Origin: Maylandia zebra
Lineage: Eukaryota > Chordata > Actinopteri > Cichliformes > Cichlidae
Reading direction: 5' to 3'
DNA length: 64,000 nucleotides
Assembly: GCF_041146795.1 (NCBI RefSeq)
Contig: NC_135170.1
Span: 22,562,033 to 22,626,032, forward strand
Made by a program: the position numbers and the translations under genes. The notes below the pieces were generated by a model. The model did not search any database and had not been told where the DNA came from. It saw only the letters and a program-made list of their open reading frames with translations. This document shows positions 1 through 13,036 of the stretch, in pieces; position 1 is the first letter of the stretch; the number at the start of each line of letters is the position of its first letter.

Positions 1-25
1 AACATGTAAGAGAATGTGTATCTTT

Positions 26-709
26 TAATGCTGGGCATACACTCTGCGAGTCCATTTTGAGACGATTTTTCAGTCGTGCGACCGTTTTCGGGATTGGTCC
101 AAGTTTTCCCCTAATCGTGTGTCATGCATCGTGTAGTATACGTGGGGTAACAAGAAGCGATTAATACCTCACGATCAGTTCCCGATCTCGTAAGAAAATC
201 AAACCTGTTTGAAATCCTGTCGCTCGTTGCGAGGGTGTCAACGCAGCCTCTCACACTGCGCACACAGCTCCATCTTTCAGAAGTGAAAAGGTGGAGCAGC
301 AGCACGGCAGTGGAGCGTGTGATCTGGACATAAGCGATGGAGGCACAACTTGTAGAACTTTGGCAAGCTCATCTGAGTCTTTTCGATGTGGCCTCACAAA
401 ATTATCACGACCACAACAACCGTGAAAATAGTTGGATGGATATTGCTGCTCATTTGCAGCTGCGTTTTTCATTAGCAATTTAGTAATGTTGATGGTGGTG
501 GTGTGTGTGTCTGTGTGAGTAAAAGACAGAGAGGGAGAGATAGATTTTGTGTTATGTGTTATGGACGCACAGTGTGAGCACATCAGGCCATATAGTGTGA
601 GACCCTGCACCGTGACCTACGAACTTCTCACCCCTGCGATTCAATCGTACAGTTTGCGCAGAAGCTGAATAACGCGACTGAAAAAAATCGCAGTGTATTC
701 CCAGCATTA
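26..709. mobile_element. MITE with ATGCTGGG ends in the last visible intron of copy A
   Basis: Ends read ATGCTGGG and CCCAGCAT, flanked by TA on each side. Copy B has an empty site at 31018-31032 (tcttttacttgaac), so the insertion is directly demonstrated. The last 12 bases of the flank differ slightly between copies. A second copy of the element lies at 61088-61633 in inverse orientation. The interior has short reading frames but no recognised transposase. TA duplication suggests a Tc1/mariner-like or other TA-targeting family; the family is not assigned. Confidence 0.75.
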
Positions 710-720
710 GTTGACCTTAC

Positions 721-3700
721 CACTCCTCTGGAGTTGGCTCCGTGAATCAGAGACAGAATCCCGTGAGCTCCATTCACATAGTTTACTGTCTCTGAGTGAC
801 AGTCATTGAGATCTTGCAAAAATCCCTGAAGTTGAGGTATTTCTGTTGAGAAGAAATTTCAGTGCCAGTTTGACATTACTTAAATTCAAATTAAATAATT
901 CTTCTTTCAGTCAGAGCAAACTAAAACAACATGTGCATTTCAGCTGTTTATATTCTGTTAGCAAAACGGAGACTTCACTCACCAGTTTCATCTGGATTTA
1001 GATGCTTCCCTTTTAGGAACTCTTTGGAGCTCACTGTGAACACTTTGAAACTGTCATCAGTGAAGTGTTTCTGCGGAAAAATGATTTAATTTTAAAGCAT
1101 CTTTGCAACTGTGGAGAGTCTGTATTATTTTCTGTAAGCCTATAAAACTCACCTTAATCTTGGTTCGCTTGTTGAATGCTTCCCTTACTCCATCCTTGGC
1201 ATGAATGTTTCTTTTAACTATTCGATCATGGATATCAGCTGATGAACTACAACAAATGTGCATATATGTACTGTTACCATCATCACTATTATTATCACCA
1301 TCATTAATCTGGGGCAGGCTGGGTGGTTTTGATTTACTCTTGGGCTACGTCCCCACGTACAAAGGTGTTTTTTCATTTTTTAAAAATCGCATCGACGTGT
1401 GCACTTTTTAAAAAATATCTCTGTTCACATGTAAACGCAAAAACAAAGTCAAACGCTGTCAAGAACATGCCAAATCCTAACTTACTAGAATTATGCCCTC
1501 TTTTCTTTTCAAGTGCCTTCATTATTTCAAATGTTAATAACTAAACTGTATTTTGGATTTTATCTCACTAGCTCTTTTGGCCAGAGTTTATTCAATAAAG
1601 AAAAAAACTGACAATTTTACATTTGTCTTAGTGATTTATAATCATGAGTCACAGCTCTCTGAAATACGGCTGGTGTAGACTCACAACTAAGAATGGACAA
1701 AATGCATGCATACATATATTTAATTTAAAAAAATTAAATTTATTAAAAAATGAAAAAGGCATTGGTGTTAGGACTTGGGTTGTGACAGCGTCTGTGTATT
1801 TTACTCTGACACCTCTGTCTTTCTAAGTAGAAGGGCAGTAACTGCATGTGTACATGTAAGCGTGTAAAAAAATGCAGATAGTATTTTGTTTCTGTCTCCC
1901 ATTTTGAAAATTCATCAAATGTAAACAATCACGTGGCGCACAGCGTGGCGTCATGTTTGATGTTGCGTGACTAACTCCTCGTATTCCTCGTCCACGGGTA
2001 AATGCAAAAACTGTTTTCGAAAATCTCCACGCTGGCAGGAGTTTATAAAAATCTCAGTTTTCAGTGATCCAAAACGCCATTTACGTGTGGATGAAAAGCC
2101 CAAACCGATAGAAAAAGCTATGTTTTCAAAAATACCAGTGTAGCTGTGGACGTAGCCTTGGCCTTTAGGCGGAAATGTGGGAGGCTCCCTTTCTGACCAA
2201 GCTGAGCTTTCCCTGACTGTCGCACACATATAACTCATTGTCATCGCCTAGATTGTATTTAAAGACTGCCTGTGGCACTGCATCTCTACCACCTACGGTG
2301 GTGTTCTCCACTAATTCACCAGTTCATATTAGTTTATTCAGTTTATATTTTTCTTTCATTGTAAATAAACCTATTAAACTTCACATCAGTTGTGCATACA
2401 TAAAAGCTGCAATGATGCCAGTTGCAACTCTTTCTCCTCCTGCTCTCCTGTTATTGCTCACCAAGAGAGCTTGCTGTCCCTCTACAACTAAAAAAAATCT
2501 ACTACCTTTGCCACTCTCCACTATTCCACTCCCTCTCTCTTTATTACTCAGTCCACCATATTCAATAAACTTTATAAAATTGTATCTGCATCTCAGACTC
2601 CCTTTGACCCAAATGTTCTGTATTATTAAAAAAAAAAAAGGGCTAAACTCTGTGTTTCATTCTAGCCTGCGTTTATCTTACATGGAAACACCGTGTAGTT
2701 GATCAGCATTCAAAATGTACTTACAGATCATCTGAATCATCAAGAAGATCAGACTTGGTGCAGATAAAGTGAATTTGCTGACATTCGCCACCATTTCCAA
2801 TCAGACTACTGACACTTTCCAGGATCTCCCAGGCCTCTTTCTCTGATGCTGCTCGGTTAATTTCAGTCACAATCCACACAGTAGAACACTCTCCAACTAT
2901 CTGAAAGGAGAATAACATGTCTCAGTGCTTCATTGAAAGATGACTGTTTACAGAAAACACAGTATAAGCAAAGAGCAGTAAATGTGAATTACCCCTTTCC
3001 ACATCTGATCTCTGCTCTTGTTACAGTCGCCATTTCCAGGAAGGTCCACAAGTGTGACATGCTGGAGAAAAGGATTGTTTGGCACCCTGACAGTCACACA
3101 CTTCACTAGTGGCCAAAACCACTTTTTTCCTTCATTGCCTTCTCCTTGTTTTGACTCACTTCTTGTGTACTTGACAAATTGTGCAGAAAGTTCATTAGCC
3201 TGCAATAAATAATGAAAGTAAAGCAGTGCAGTTTAATTTCAGTCCTCACAGAATGTGCTTCATAGAATTCATTAAAAAGTCAGTGACATAAAAAAGGTTA
3301 AGTAATTAGTGTTCAGTTTTAGATTTAAATGATCAGATTGTGTCATGTACAAGCTTCCCCTTGTGTTATATTGGACCAAGAAAAACATCAATCAAATCCA
3401 AAATGAAAATAGATTTTTATGATTTATTTGATTTTTTATTCTCTATTTAAATCATGCTATGAACACTCTTGTTCTCAACAGCCAGTATTACTATTAGCAG
3501 AAACTACTTCATGTCGGCATTTTGCACAGTTGTCCACTTTAACTGACTGTCAGACACTGATTTACTTTGTGGCCACTTTGATTCAGTCTTTGCTGAATTT
3601 GCTCAGCAGTGAATTTCTACGGTGCGATTTAAAGTGTAAGAGTAGGTTAAAATAGGGAACTGATCACTGTTGTGTGATAAGGGAAAAGGTTCTTACTGCG

Positions 3701-6700
3701 ATTATTTAAAATAAAAACAATCATGCTCTACATCACGGACCTGGACCAAACCTGGGTCTTGTTAACCAGTTATTACAAGAACAGATTTATTTTTTCTGGC
3801 AATGTGATCATCTAAAGATCATTGTGGGATCTCAGTAAGATCTGTTTTGTTTTGATCACTGGATCTGTTTTCAGTGTTTTGTTTTTTGGACTTTTGAATC
3901 TATGCTGCATGCTATTTTCAGAAGTGAGATATGTTTTTAGTTCTTAGGCTACGTTCACACTGCAGGTGTTAATGCTCAATTCCGATTTTTTGATCAAATC
4001 CAATTTTTTTGTCTGCGTGTTCACACTACAAATAAAATGCGACAGCAAACGCGCTCTAGTGTGAAGGCTTAAAGCGGCCCGCATGCGCAAAAGAAGACTT
4101 CACACACAGCGCGCTCTTTAGACCCAGAGCAAACAGTATTGTTTGACAGATGGCCGTTAATATAAAGACTTCGGACTTTACGTTTCCCAATTTTTGCTTT
4201 AAGTTATTTTGTTATTTACATAATAATGTAAATAACCTAATAAATATCCTTATTGCTGTTTTAGAGAGGAGCGGTGCTTCAAAGGATAGTTGCAGATTTC
4301 TGTCAGAATCTGCAGATTATACAGTACAAATAAAATGTTCACGTTTCTCCAACGTTGTCTTCCCAACAGTTTCACTGACATCTACGCTGGATGGCCAGGA
4401 AGCGACCGCGATGTCTTCTCGGGCGCTTCTCTGGCGCTGATAATTGGCGTCTGTCTTGTGTCGGTGACGTAAAAGACGGATTTAATGCGACCTGACCGTT
4501 CAAACATCGGATATGTATCGGATTCAGTACCACATACGAAAGTGACCCAGATCGGATTTGAAAATATCGGATTTGCACCGTTCACACTGTCACACCATGA
4601 TCGGATATGGGTCGCATAGTGTCAAAAAAATTGGATTTGATGCGCTTTCGCCTGCAGTGTGAACGTAGCCTTAGTCTTTTGTTTATTTGGTCAGTTCCCT
4701 TTTTGTGTCCAAGATGTCCTAGTTTCACCTGTGTCCCCTTCCCAGCATCCCCTGTGTGTCCCCTGTCTGTTATAGTAGCAATATGAGTTTGTCTTACTGA
4801 TTCACATCTCAATATCTTCCGCCTGGATTGGAGAAATTCTGGAATTTCTTTGAAATATTTGTTCTCCATGAGGTTTTCAGAGGACTTCTCTTTCCATTCT
4901 TCTCCATAAAGTGCTGACAGCTTTTCAACAGCATCACGATAATCATCATCGCCTTCCTTTTCCTGATTTTCATTATTGTCAAGAAGCTGATGAAATGACC
5001 ACAACTCATCTTTCCACTCCTACAAAAATAGATGACAAGCAATTTATTGAGGCATGTACCCAGCCTTAAGCTCCAAGAACTGCACTATAACAAATGATTT
5101 AGTTTTAAGTACAAATCAAATTTGAGAATTCATTTTACCTCCTTTGTGATGAACTCAATTTCTGCTTCATACTTGTTGTGTGCGTTGGCTTCCACTTTGA
5201 TCATGACTGAGGTGCAGGCATTGATGCTTCCTGAAGGTAAAAGATTCTTCTCTTCAATGATGGCATTTATCAAAGAGCTCTTTCCAGCCCCGGTTTTACC
5301 AAAGACACCAACCAGCTCCCTCTTGTCTGTCTCCAAATCACTGATCTTTTTCCTGATGAACAAGATTTTAAATATGGGTTAATTGATTCAGTCATGAAAA
5401 CTTTTTATGCACGCTTTAAAAAAGAGAGTTTCAAAGAGAGTTATAATCATGGTAGTGATCATCAAATGAAATATCACTAAATATTTTAGTTTTATACACA
5501 TACACCACTAATTGTTTACTGTATGTTGTTTTGATCAGCATCTTCCTTTTTGTGTCAGTTAAAGCTAAAATGTTTCCCCCAAGAGTTGGTAGATAACAGG
5601 AACAGCAAAAAATGTAGTTAAGTCACCAAAACCTCCTAAAAATATCAGTCTTTGTTGGTCTTAACTTTGATAGTTTTATTTTACTAATAAATCATTCTGT
5701 GATCTATAGTTGTACTGCTGTTAAGTCAAAAGTATAACGTAAAATAGCTAAACAAAGAACCAACACACCAAACAGACTGACACAAGAAACTAATTGGTGA
5801 ATATGGAACCAAACTATCATCTGGCTGAGTGGTGCGACACCAACAACCTGCTGCTTAACACCGAGAAGATCAAGGAGCTCATCGTGGACTACAGGAGGAA
5901 AGCTGACCCACATCCACCCATCTACATTAAAGGGACGGCTGTGGATTATGTGAGCAGCTTCAAGCTCCTTGGAGTCCACATCTCCGAGGATCTCATCTGG
6001 ACGACCAACTGCTCCAAGTTGGTCAAGAAGGCTCACCAGCGCCTCTTCTTACTGAGGACTCTGAGGAAGAACCACCTGTCCTCAGACATCCTGGTGAAAT
6101 TCTACTGCTGCACCATCGAGAGCATCCTGACTAACTGTATAACAGTCTGGTATGGGAGCTTCTCTGCCTCGGACCGGAAGGCGTTGCAGAGGGTCATGAA
6201 AACCGCCCAGCGCATCGGTGAAAGACCACTTCCTGCCATACAAGACATCTACAGGAAAGTGTCTGAAAAGGGCTGGGAAAATCATCAGAGGCCCCAGTCA
6301 CCCAGCACAAGGACTCTTCGACTCCTGCCCTCTGGGAGGCGCTACATGAGCCACAGGACTAAGACCATCAGGTAGTGGTAACAGCTTCTTCCCCACAACT
6401 GTCAGACTCCTGAACTCTGACCCACATTAAACTCATGGACTGAACATACACACACCTACAACCACCTATAACTGAACACACACACAATGGACAAAACAAA
6501 CAAATGGCCAACTGTACCCTCATACACAAAATAATAACATGGACCGGTTCAGGTGGTGGTTCACCAACCTTACAACCACTAGCACTTTATATAACCACTG
6601 TAGAAATTACCCACATATCTCACTGATCTGAACTGCACTACTGTAAATGCTGTATAGACAATCATTCTGTACAATACAATAATTATAGTTCTACAACTGT

Positions 6701-9700
6701 TTACAACTGTTTATTAATACTCACAATTGTATATCTACAATCAGTATAGTTCATATTTCATATTTCTGTATAGTTTTCATATTTTTAACCATATTTAAAT
6801 CCTGTTCATAGCCTGTACATAGTTTGTACACTCACTACAGCCTGTACATACTTATAGTTATAGCATATTCATAAAATACCTTCATACCGTGTACATTGTA
6901 ACATACCCATAATTAGGGATGGGTACCATCTGACATAAACGGTAGTAACCAGACCGAAAAGCAGCGCACATTTCGGTGCTTTATTTCAGTGCTTTTATTC
7001 CCTGAGCTGTGATACACTTCTAGCCAATCATTTTACGTTTCCGAGGATAGTAGGCGGGTCCAGGTACGTACGTTCTTTTAGAGCAGAGCTACAGATTAAA
7101 AATGCCCAAGGCGAAGCGGTCAAAAGCCTGGCTGTACTTCACAGCAAAAGATGCAAACTCAGCAGCCTGCAACAAGTGCTTTAAGCTGATACTGTGATAC
7201 TGTCAAAGGAGGTAACACCTCAAATCCGATGAAACACCTGGCGACGCATAGCGTTTTTTTTAAAAGCCCAGAAATGCACCGTATTTGATAGCTTGCTGCG
7301 AGACCTCACACCAAGCGCATCTACTGTGGGTGGGTTGCCTGTTATCGGACCCGGAGTTAGCATTTCATTTTTCTGATTTCGTATTATAGGGACGTGTTGG
7401 GTGGCCAGAAGCGTAATATACCGACGATTTGTCACATAGCATAACATGTTACGCTTTGGGAGTGAGAACGTGTTGTCTTTTCATGTTTGCCTCGGCTCTC
7501 TCCAGGTACTTTGGCTTTCTCCAACAGTCCAAAGACGTGCAATTAGTGCATTTAGGTTAATAAATCCTCATCAATGTAGTTACTCATTCCTGTGACTGTA
7601 TCTTGGTGTAACCAGTGTGACATCCATAAAGTTTGTTTGGACTGAATCATTTTAATTGTTGTGATCATGTGAATATACTGCTTATTTTTGCGTGTGTCAA
7701 GACTCTTGAAAAGGGACCATCTTCTCTGTGTGACTCAATTACACATAACTAGCAGTTTTTGAGGATGTTTTACAGATATTTTCTGCATTTTTGGTTTCTT
7801 TAAAAACAAACTCTCTTTGATCTGTTTGTGAAACTGTCACATGATCAGGAGTGGAACCAGGCCCATACATTACAAAATATGAAAAAACTTAATACTCACT
7901 TTAAGAAATCACTGAGTTTGTCTTGGTCATTTAGTCTGGCATGTACAAATGTCATGATGCTTTTCACATCAGACAGTATGACTGATTCTGTGGACAAAGA
8001 AAGGCAAAAACTATTTAAAACAAATAGACTAGAATAAACAGAAAATGTAAAATCTCATGTAAAAAAACAAACAAACAAAACAAACCTGTGTGAATTAGAG
8101 TATATCAGGACCATAATGTGACCACTTACCAATCAAACTTACTATACCATACATCAAGCTGACTGTTAAATTTTGACAACAGGCCAAAGAAAAAGTAATT
8201 TCTAGCATCAAAGATGAAACTGGCATGTTGGACAAATTGTGCTGCACAGAAATTTAACCCTATAGTGTCTTAAACTGTGACACTGTTTAGAAAGAGACGT
8301 AAATACCTGCAAATCCTGGCATAGACAGACGCTGTCGCTTAGCTGGTGACTGCAACCTGCTGGCATCACTTTGAAGATCTGATTTTCTCTTTCCTGATTG
8401 TATAAAAACAACAAAAAATAAGAACAAAAAATAAGAACAAAAAATGTGTTTCTCTCAGCATTGAAAGTTATTCTTAGTAAAGTTATGTAGATTGAAAGGC
8501 ACCAATATTTTATGCAAACACAGAATAATATGAGATGCAATAAATACGATACATGTGTCTCACCTGTATCACTTGTGGATGGCAAGACCTGAGGATGAAT
8601 ATGAGTTATACAGGAAATTATTACTATTTGCATTGGCATTGCTCTTTAACAACATTTGAAGGACACTAGCATACAAGTTTTACAATCAACAAACTTAAAT
8701 GCAGTTATAACTAGCAGACTGATGAAGAATACATTATAAATTACCTTATCACAGAATTGGAGACTTTGCTTCGCACCCTTAAAAATCCTATAGCTAGCCA
8801 GGCCCCTTTAGCCTGTCCAGTCAAAGGCTAGCTCCCTCTGGCAAATTGTCCCGAACAGTCGGGTAAACAAGATGACTGGGTGATGGTGAGGAGGAAGCAT
8901 AGTCTTAAACAGAAGTCCCCGGTACACCACCAACCTGTTCATGCATCTAACTGTTTTTGCCCACTTGGCAAAACACTCGCCAGGAATCAAACTCTGGTAA
9001 TTGGTGATTCTGTTCTGACTTCGAGGAGGGGGCCTAAGGGTACATCTTTCGCCATCTTAGAATGCTGTAATTGCAGCCATTCCCCAACTCTCTGAATGGT
9101 ATTCATGGCCATTGATCAGTGGGTTTTGGTCAGTGGTTGTTGATCAATGGTCATGAGAATTTGCATAATTAACATTAAGGAACTGACCTCCCAGCCCATT
9201 GTTCCTTCACTGGACTGGTTTCAGTCATTATGCAAATGCACTGCAGTCAGCTGAAACTAAAGAGGTCACTTGGATGAGTGACGAAACGGTTCTCACACAA
9301 AACGCTACGTCCAGATGAACAGAATCAAGTTTTGGAGATTTACTTATCTGCATGATTGATGCATCAAGACAAAACGATAGAAATAGTAATTACTCAGATT
9401 ACCAGTTACAGAAAAAAAGTAAAAGAGTTGCTTTTAACGCGGTTTTTCCCATCACTGATTATTACTGCCAGTGCATTTTTAAATATACAGATAAAGTCAC
9501 CTCTGTTCACTAAAATAGCAATGATTGTCAAAGAACTTAATTACCTTTAACAGCTTGAGGTTCTTCTTGAATCGCATTCTTGGTCCAGCTTTTGTGATCA
9601 AATTCTCAATTTCTCGATCATCAAGCTCAAAAATATTTTCTTCATCAATTTCTTGATCTGTAATTAAAAATAAAGTTGAAGAGATAAAGATTATTCTCAA

Positions 9701-9832
9701 CTTACTTCACAGATCACATCAGAATCAATATCTGTACCCATCAGGGATTCACGTTAATACTTTACCTTTAAATTTTTCCACCCACTCACTAAGCCCCCAT
9801 TCAACCAGTTTGGTTCTTACGAAATCATCCAT
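721..9832 (-). CDS. nuggc-like: Nuclear GTPase SLIP-GC-like gene, copy A (5' and central exons; 3' end outside window)
   Basis: Split gene on the minus strand. Exons in coding order: 9545-9657 follows 9766-9832 (start ATG at 9832), then 8564-8588, 8307-8393, 7900-7987, 5139-5352, 4798-5019, 2993-3199, 2725-2900, 1153-1246, 983-1070, 721-842. All have AG/GT borders and join in one open frame. The first two exons make a SAM domain ([17 protein letters not shown]...). The 8307-8393 exon has KRKS and PAKRQR basic clusters, like a nuclear localisation signal. The 5139-5352 exon holds the P-loop GKTGAGKSS, 2993-3199 holds DLPGNGD (G3) and 2725-2900 holds TKSD (G4). The family is a dynamin-like large nuclear GTPase; the mammalian member is linked to germinal-centre B cells. 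Compared with copy B it lacks two in-frame micro-exons and one codon in the P-loop exon. The remaining C-terminal exons should lie left of position 1. A role for this fish paralogue is not shown by the sequence. Confidence 0.85.
3947..4670. mobile_element. Harbinger-like MITE in an intron of copy A
   Basis: About 724 bp with terminal inverted repeats GGCTACGTTCACACTGCAGG at the left and the exact complement at the right, flanked by TTA at 3944-3946 and 4671-4673. A 3-bp TTA duplication is the hallmark of the PIF/Harbinger superfamily. Copy B lacks the insertion at the matching place (about 33600). Internal sequence is rich in GATCGGATT-type repeats and has no transposase. Confidence 0.85.
5810..6908 (+). 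mobile_element. 5'-truncated L2/CR1-like LINE in copy A intron
   Basis: An open stretch of about 190 codons from 5794 matches the reverse-transcriptase C-terminal region and downstream part of CR1/L2-group LINEs: [24 protein letters not shown], then a conserved [19 protein letters not shown] segment. It is followed by about 500 bases of AT-rich 3' tail. Copy B has no insertion at the same intron position (about 34940). No catalytic FADD box remains, so it is 5' truncated and inactive. Confidence 0.8.
6915..7255 (+). mobile_element. hAT-type element remnant with BED zinc-finger coding
   Basis: Starts with GGATGGGTACC, a common start of fish hAT repeats. At about 7101-7250 the plus strand encodes a BED-like finger: [16 protein letters not shown], then NSAACNKC and a degenerate HLATH (C-x2-C ... 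H-x-x-x-H spacing). A frameshift and stop follow. This is a decayed ZBED/hAT transposase N-terminus. Confidence 0.6.
7340..7474. mobile_element. Fragment of a small repeat sharing its terminus with the giant element
   Basis: Ends in GGGAGTGAGAACGTGTTG (7457-7474), the same 18 bases that end the giant element at 58138-58155. The preceding bases (GTCACA ... GTTACGC) resemble the element's subterminal region. The left end is not intact. Confidence 0.5.
7475..7570 (+). repeat. tRNA/RTE-type SINE tail fragment
   Basis: Contains the fish repeat text CTCTCCAGGTACTTTGGC, CTCCAACAGTCCAAAGACG and TGCATTTAGGTTAAT. The same fragment, somewhat longer, is at 34950-35130 in copy B, so it was present before the duplication. 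Confidence 0.5.
8755..9098 (+). mobile_element. LINE ORF1 fragment with esterase-like motif (copy A intron)
   Basis: Encodes segments resembling ORF1 of L2/CR1-type fish LINEs: [18 protein letters not shown] and, further on, [11 protein letters not shown], which resembles the SGNH-esterase block (GDS). It begins with a stretch shared with copy B (GGAGACT.TGCTTCGCACCC), where the 5' portion of apparently the same LINE is preserved instead. Frame is broken; no function expected. Confidence 0.55.
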
Positions 9833-9988
9833 GACCAAGAAATGTAAGATAAACTGTAAGATAAAATGCAATATTTAACCAGACAATACTGCTTTACTGG
9901 TTAGACATTCGTGATCGACTTCTCCTTTAATGCACATATAATCAGAGACAGTGATATTAAATTCAGATTAAAAGTTCAAACTGCTCAC

Positions 9989-10330
9989 CTTTTGTTAGAA
10001 GTAATGCTGGAAAAGGCTGCTGAGGGAGATCTGAGGCAAGCAGTGAGACACAAACAGGAAACAGGCGGGAAAAATAAAAATCAAGCAAAAAGCAAAGTCC
10101 ACAAACCGATGCGGTTAAAAACAAACTGGAACTCTGTGGCTCAGACTGCACAATTGCAACTGCATCTATACATAAAATACAAAGGTAAATCCAACATGAG
10201 TAACGCGGGAGCAGGAAAAGCAGAACGGAGAACTGAGAAAGGCAGGAAGAGGAGGTGTTTGTGCAGCGCAGATGGGCGTGGCTGGAAGAGCGGTAACACC
10301 CTCCCTCGGAGCCCTTTTTTTTTCAACAAT
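9989..10330 (-). other. Probable 5' untranslated exon and promoter region of copy A
   Basis: A splice donor (AAAAG then GTGAGC, minus strand, border at 9989) lies about 160 bases upstream of the start exon. It is preserved in copy B (38336, GTGAAC) and in pseudogene D (about 40267). The sequence further upstream, to about 10.3 kb, is also shared between copies, and a relic of it is seen near 62.33-62.5 kb. This fits a non-coding first exon plus promoter. The transcription start and any TATA box were not identified. Confidence 0.45.
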
Positions 10331-11420
10331 GAAACGATGTTGGGTGATAAACACTTTTTTTTAAAAAAGCCTAATAATAAATACCATCTTTAATCCTTAA
10401 AAATACTAATAAAAATATAAATTGCCACTCTTTTCTGTTACCGTCATCAGCCCAGCCACACCCATCCCCCAATAGATAAAATACAACTGTTAAGTTGTAT
10501 TTTATCTATTATCTTGTATCTATCATCTTGTTTTATAACCCCCAAAACACAAACACATCCTCCAACCACACACACACACACACACACACACGCATGTTTT
10601 GTTTTCAAACACCATTGCAGTGTATTTCGCACCTCAAACCTTTTGTAAACAATAAAACAAATACAAGTAAACTGAAACAAATTACAGGTTGCAATAAAAT
10701 AAAGTACAAACTCTTTTAATAACAGAAATCTTTATGGTTTAATTTATTGTACGTGTAGTTTTTTTTAACTGTGTAAGAATATTTAACATTATGCTATCAA
10801 TACATTTAAAAAAATGCCTCTCTTCAAAATGGGTTTAAAAACATAAACAGCTGTGGGATACTGTTTGTCCATGATTTGGACAGCCCAGTGCGGGCTTCTG
10901 ACGCAGGGGGATACCTACCTTGGCACTAGGGCTGGTTATCATCACTGATTTCTAGAATCGGTTGGATTCCAATTCGATTCAATTTTTCCTCAGACAGTCA
11001 GAAATATTATAATTTTGATCATTTATCAGTACTGATACTTCATCAGATGTTTAAGCATATGCAATATACACAGCAGATGCCTTTGTGTCAAAGTAACTAA
11101 GGATAAAACACAGAAAAACATGAAGGAGATTTTCCTGGCCTGGCTTTTCCTTAAAAATATTCTGCAGTGGATCAAAAACTGAAGAAAACCGTTAATCAAC
11201 ATATGAACATTACCTGATGCTCTTTGAGGATAATAGCTTGCTTGGTATAATTAGAGAGACTGTAGATTGCATAGTGGGAGGGGGCTGGGGTGCAGGGCAG
11301 GAGAACAGCTAACCCCCACCCCCTGGACTGGAGGCCACAGTTACAAGCCTGTGGGAGGGCAACCCTCCAGGGCAAAGAGGAGAGTGGTGGAAAACTACTG
11401 AAGAGCATTCCCCCCCCCCC

Positions 11421-11451
<31 letters not shown>

Positions 11452-12110
11452 ACACATTCACAGATCAGCCTTAGGTGTGCTGATCTCCAGATGCATCTGT
11501 AAGGAAGAGGTGAAGAGTGGCAAATCCTGCAGCATCATAAGCTGTGAGATGTCGTCGTTCAGCACTGATGGCGTGTACGTGCCATCAAGTGAGAAAGCTG
11601 AAGACATCGCACTGATTCTCATGCATTTCGTCCACGCTTTGTGTTTACATCTTTGCGTGGAATCCGTTTACCTGCTCTCATTTGCTGATTTAGTTGTTTG
11701 GTGGTTGTTGATATAGTTTTCTTAGCTTTAACCTGAAATGCACAAGATTAATTTGTAATAAATAGAATATATATGATTATACATGAAGTATATAAAGGAA
11801 TGTATATTCACACGCAAAAGAAACAAAGGATGGGATACCCATCTTCTGGCCTTCTTCTTCTTACCACATTTGGTTAGAGGAAGAAGGGTGGGGGAGTAGA
11901 AGTCATGCATACAACATGGCCAAATGGCTATCAATGCTTCTAAGGGGTCACTTAGGAGCATTCAGGATTCTTCCTCTAGTTTCCTGCATGATCAGTAAAT
12001 CCAGACTTGGAAGTTCACAGTTGGAAATTACAGCAAAAAAAAAGCCAAAGGATTAGGTGCTGCCGAACACTATGAACTTACGAATGATAATTTTTTGGCT
12101 TTTTTCTCTT
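10331..12110. other. Upstream spacer of copy A, repeat fragments only
   Basis: AT-rich spacer. It holds a (CA)12 tract at 10567-10590, a hAT-like fragment near 10928-11000 (CTAGGGCTGGTTATC) and a poly-C tract of about 30 (11408-11437) followed by (CA)n to 11455. The frames at 11290-11716 show no recognisable domain. No gene is supported. Confidence 0.5.
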
Positions 12111-12117
12111 CTCGTAC

Positions 12118-12185
12118 AATGTTGGATTACCATTTCAAAGTAATTGGAGAACACTATAGAGTTACTTTGCTATTGGATTATATTG
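12118..12185. repeat. Half of the foldback repeat seen complete upstream of copy B
   Basis: TGTTGGATTACC ... GTTACTTTGCTATTGGATT matches only the right arm of the 38960-39224 palindrome. The following sequence to about 12340 is collinear with 39225-39400. This marks the shared upstream block of copies A and B. Confidence 0.6.
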
Positions 12186-12387
12186 ACAGGGAACAGAAAT
12201 AAATGCATCTTCAGGCCTGGATGATCCCATCCTCTCTCTCATTCCACCCAAGATCAGTATTAGGAATCTACATTAGCTTAATTAAGTAAGTAAAATTCAA
12301 GTGATTTTATTAAGTGATTATTATTATTATTACTTGATTGATCTTTTGCTTTGCTTCTACTAAATTCCTTTAATGTAATATTCTGGA

Positions 12388-12514
12388 TTCATCCATCCAT
12401 CCATTCGCTTCCGCTTATCCTTTTCAGGGTCGCGGGGGGTGCTGGAGCCTATCCCAGCTGTCACAGGGCGAGAGGCAGGGTACACCCTGGACAGGTCGCC
12501 AGTCTGTCACAGGG
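12388..12514 (-). mobile_element. RTE-type LINE 3' end with target duplication
   Basis: CATCCATCCATCC tract, then TTCCGCTTATCC, TTTTCAGGGTCGCGGGGGG and GTACACCCTGGACAGGTCGC, the reverse complement of a common RTE (BovB-like) tail in fish. Flanked by GATTCA on both sides. The copy B equivalent (about 39411-39425) is uninterrupted, confirming a target-site duplication. Confidence 0.8.
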
Positions 12515-13036
12515 ATTCAAAAAGTCTAAATTCTCGACATGCTTTTTTTTTTTAAACCTTTGTGAAACAGGAAATGTAAAAACCTGTATTGTTTTAATAT
12601 CACACAAAGGGTTATAAAAGGTTAGTTTGGCCATAAAAGTTAACAGATTATAGAAGAGAGCTGCTGATGACAGATGTGACTGGAGGATTGTAGATGACCT
12701 GCAAGGCCACTGAGATAAGAACGCTTTTACAGGAAGCAGGATCACCAATCATTCGACTTCCGGTTGAAAAATAGATTGTTTCAGTCTTTAAAGTTCATGG
12801 ATAATTTTGTTGTATGTTAAAAACTGCTGTGGTGCTGCAAAATACTTTTTTGGCAGGCAGCTTATTTTTAGTGTCAGAAAAAAACAAGAACAGGGTTTGA
12901 AAAAAAAAACATGTTTCCATCTTACAGCATAGAATCAATACAGAATATAAACAACAGAAACAATATAATAGCTAAAGTAGAAGCTGAGTAGGCAACTCCA
13001 GGCCTCGAGTGCCGGTGTCCTGCAGGTTTTAGATAT

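Noticed and set aside
4582-5004. A 140-codon minus-strand frame in copy A
   Set aside because: It is exon 4798-5019 read through its donor into intron and then into the Harbinger-like MITE.
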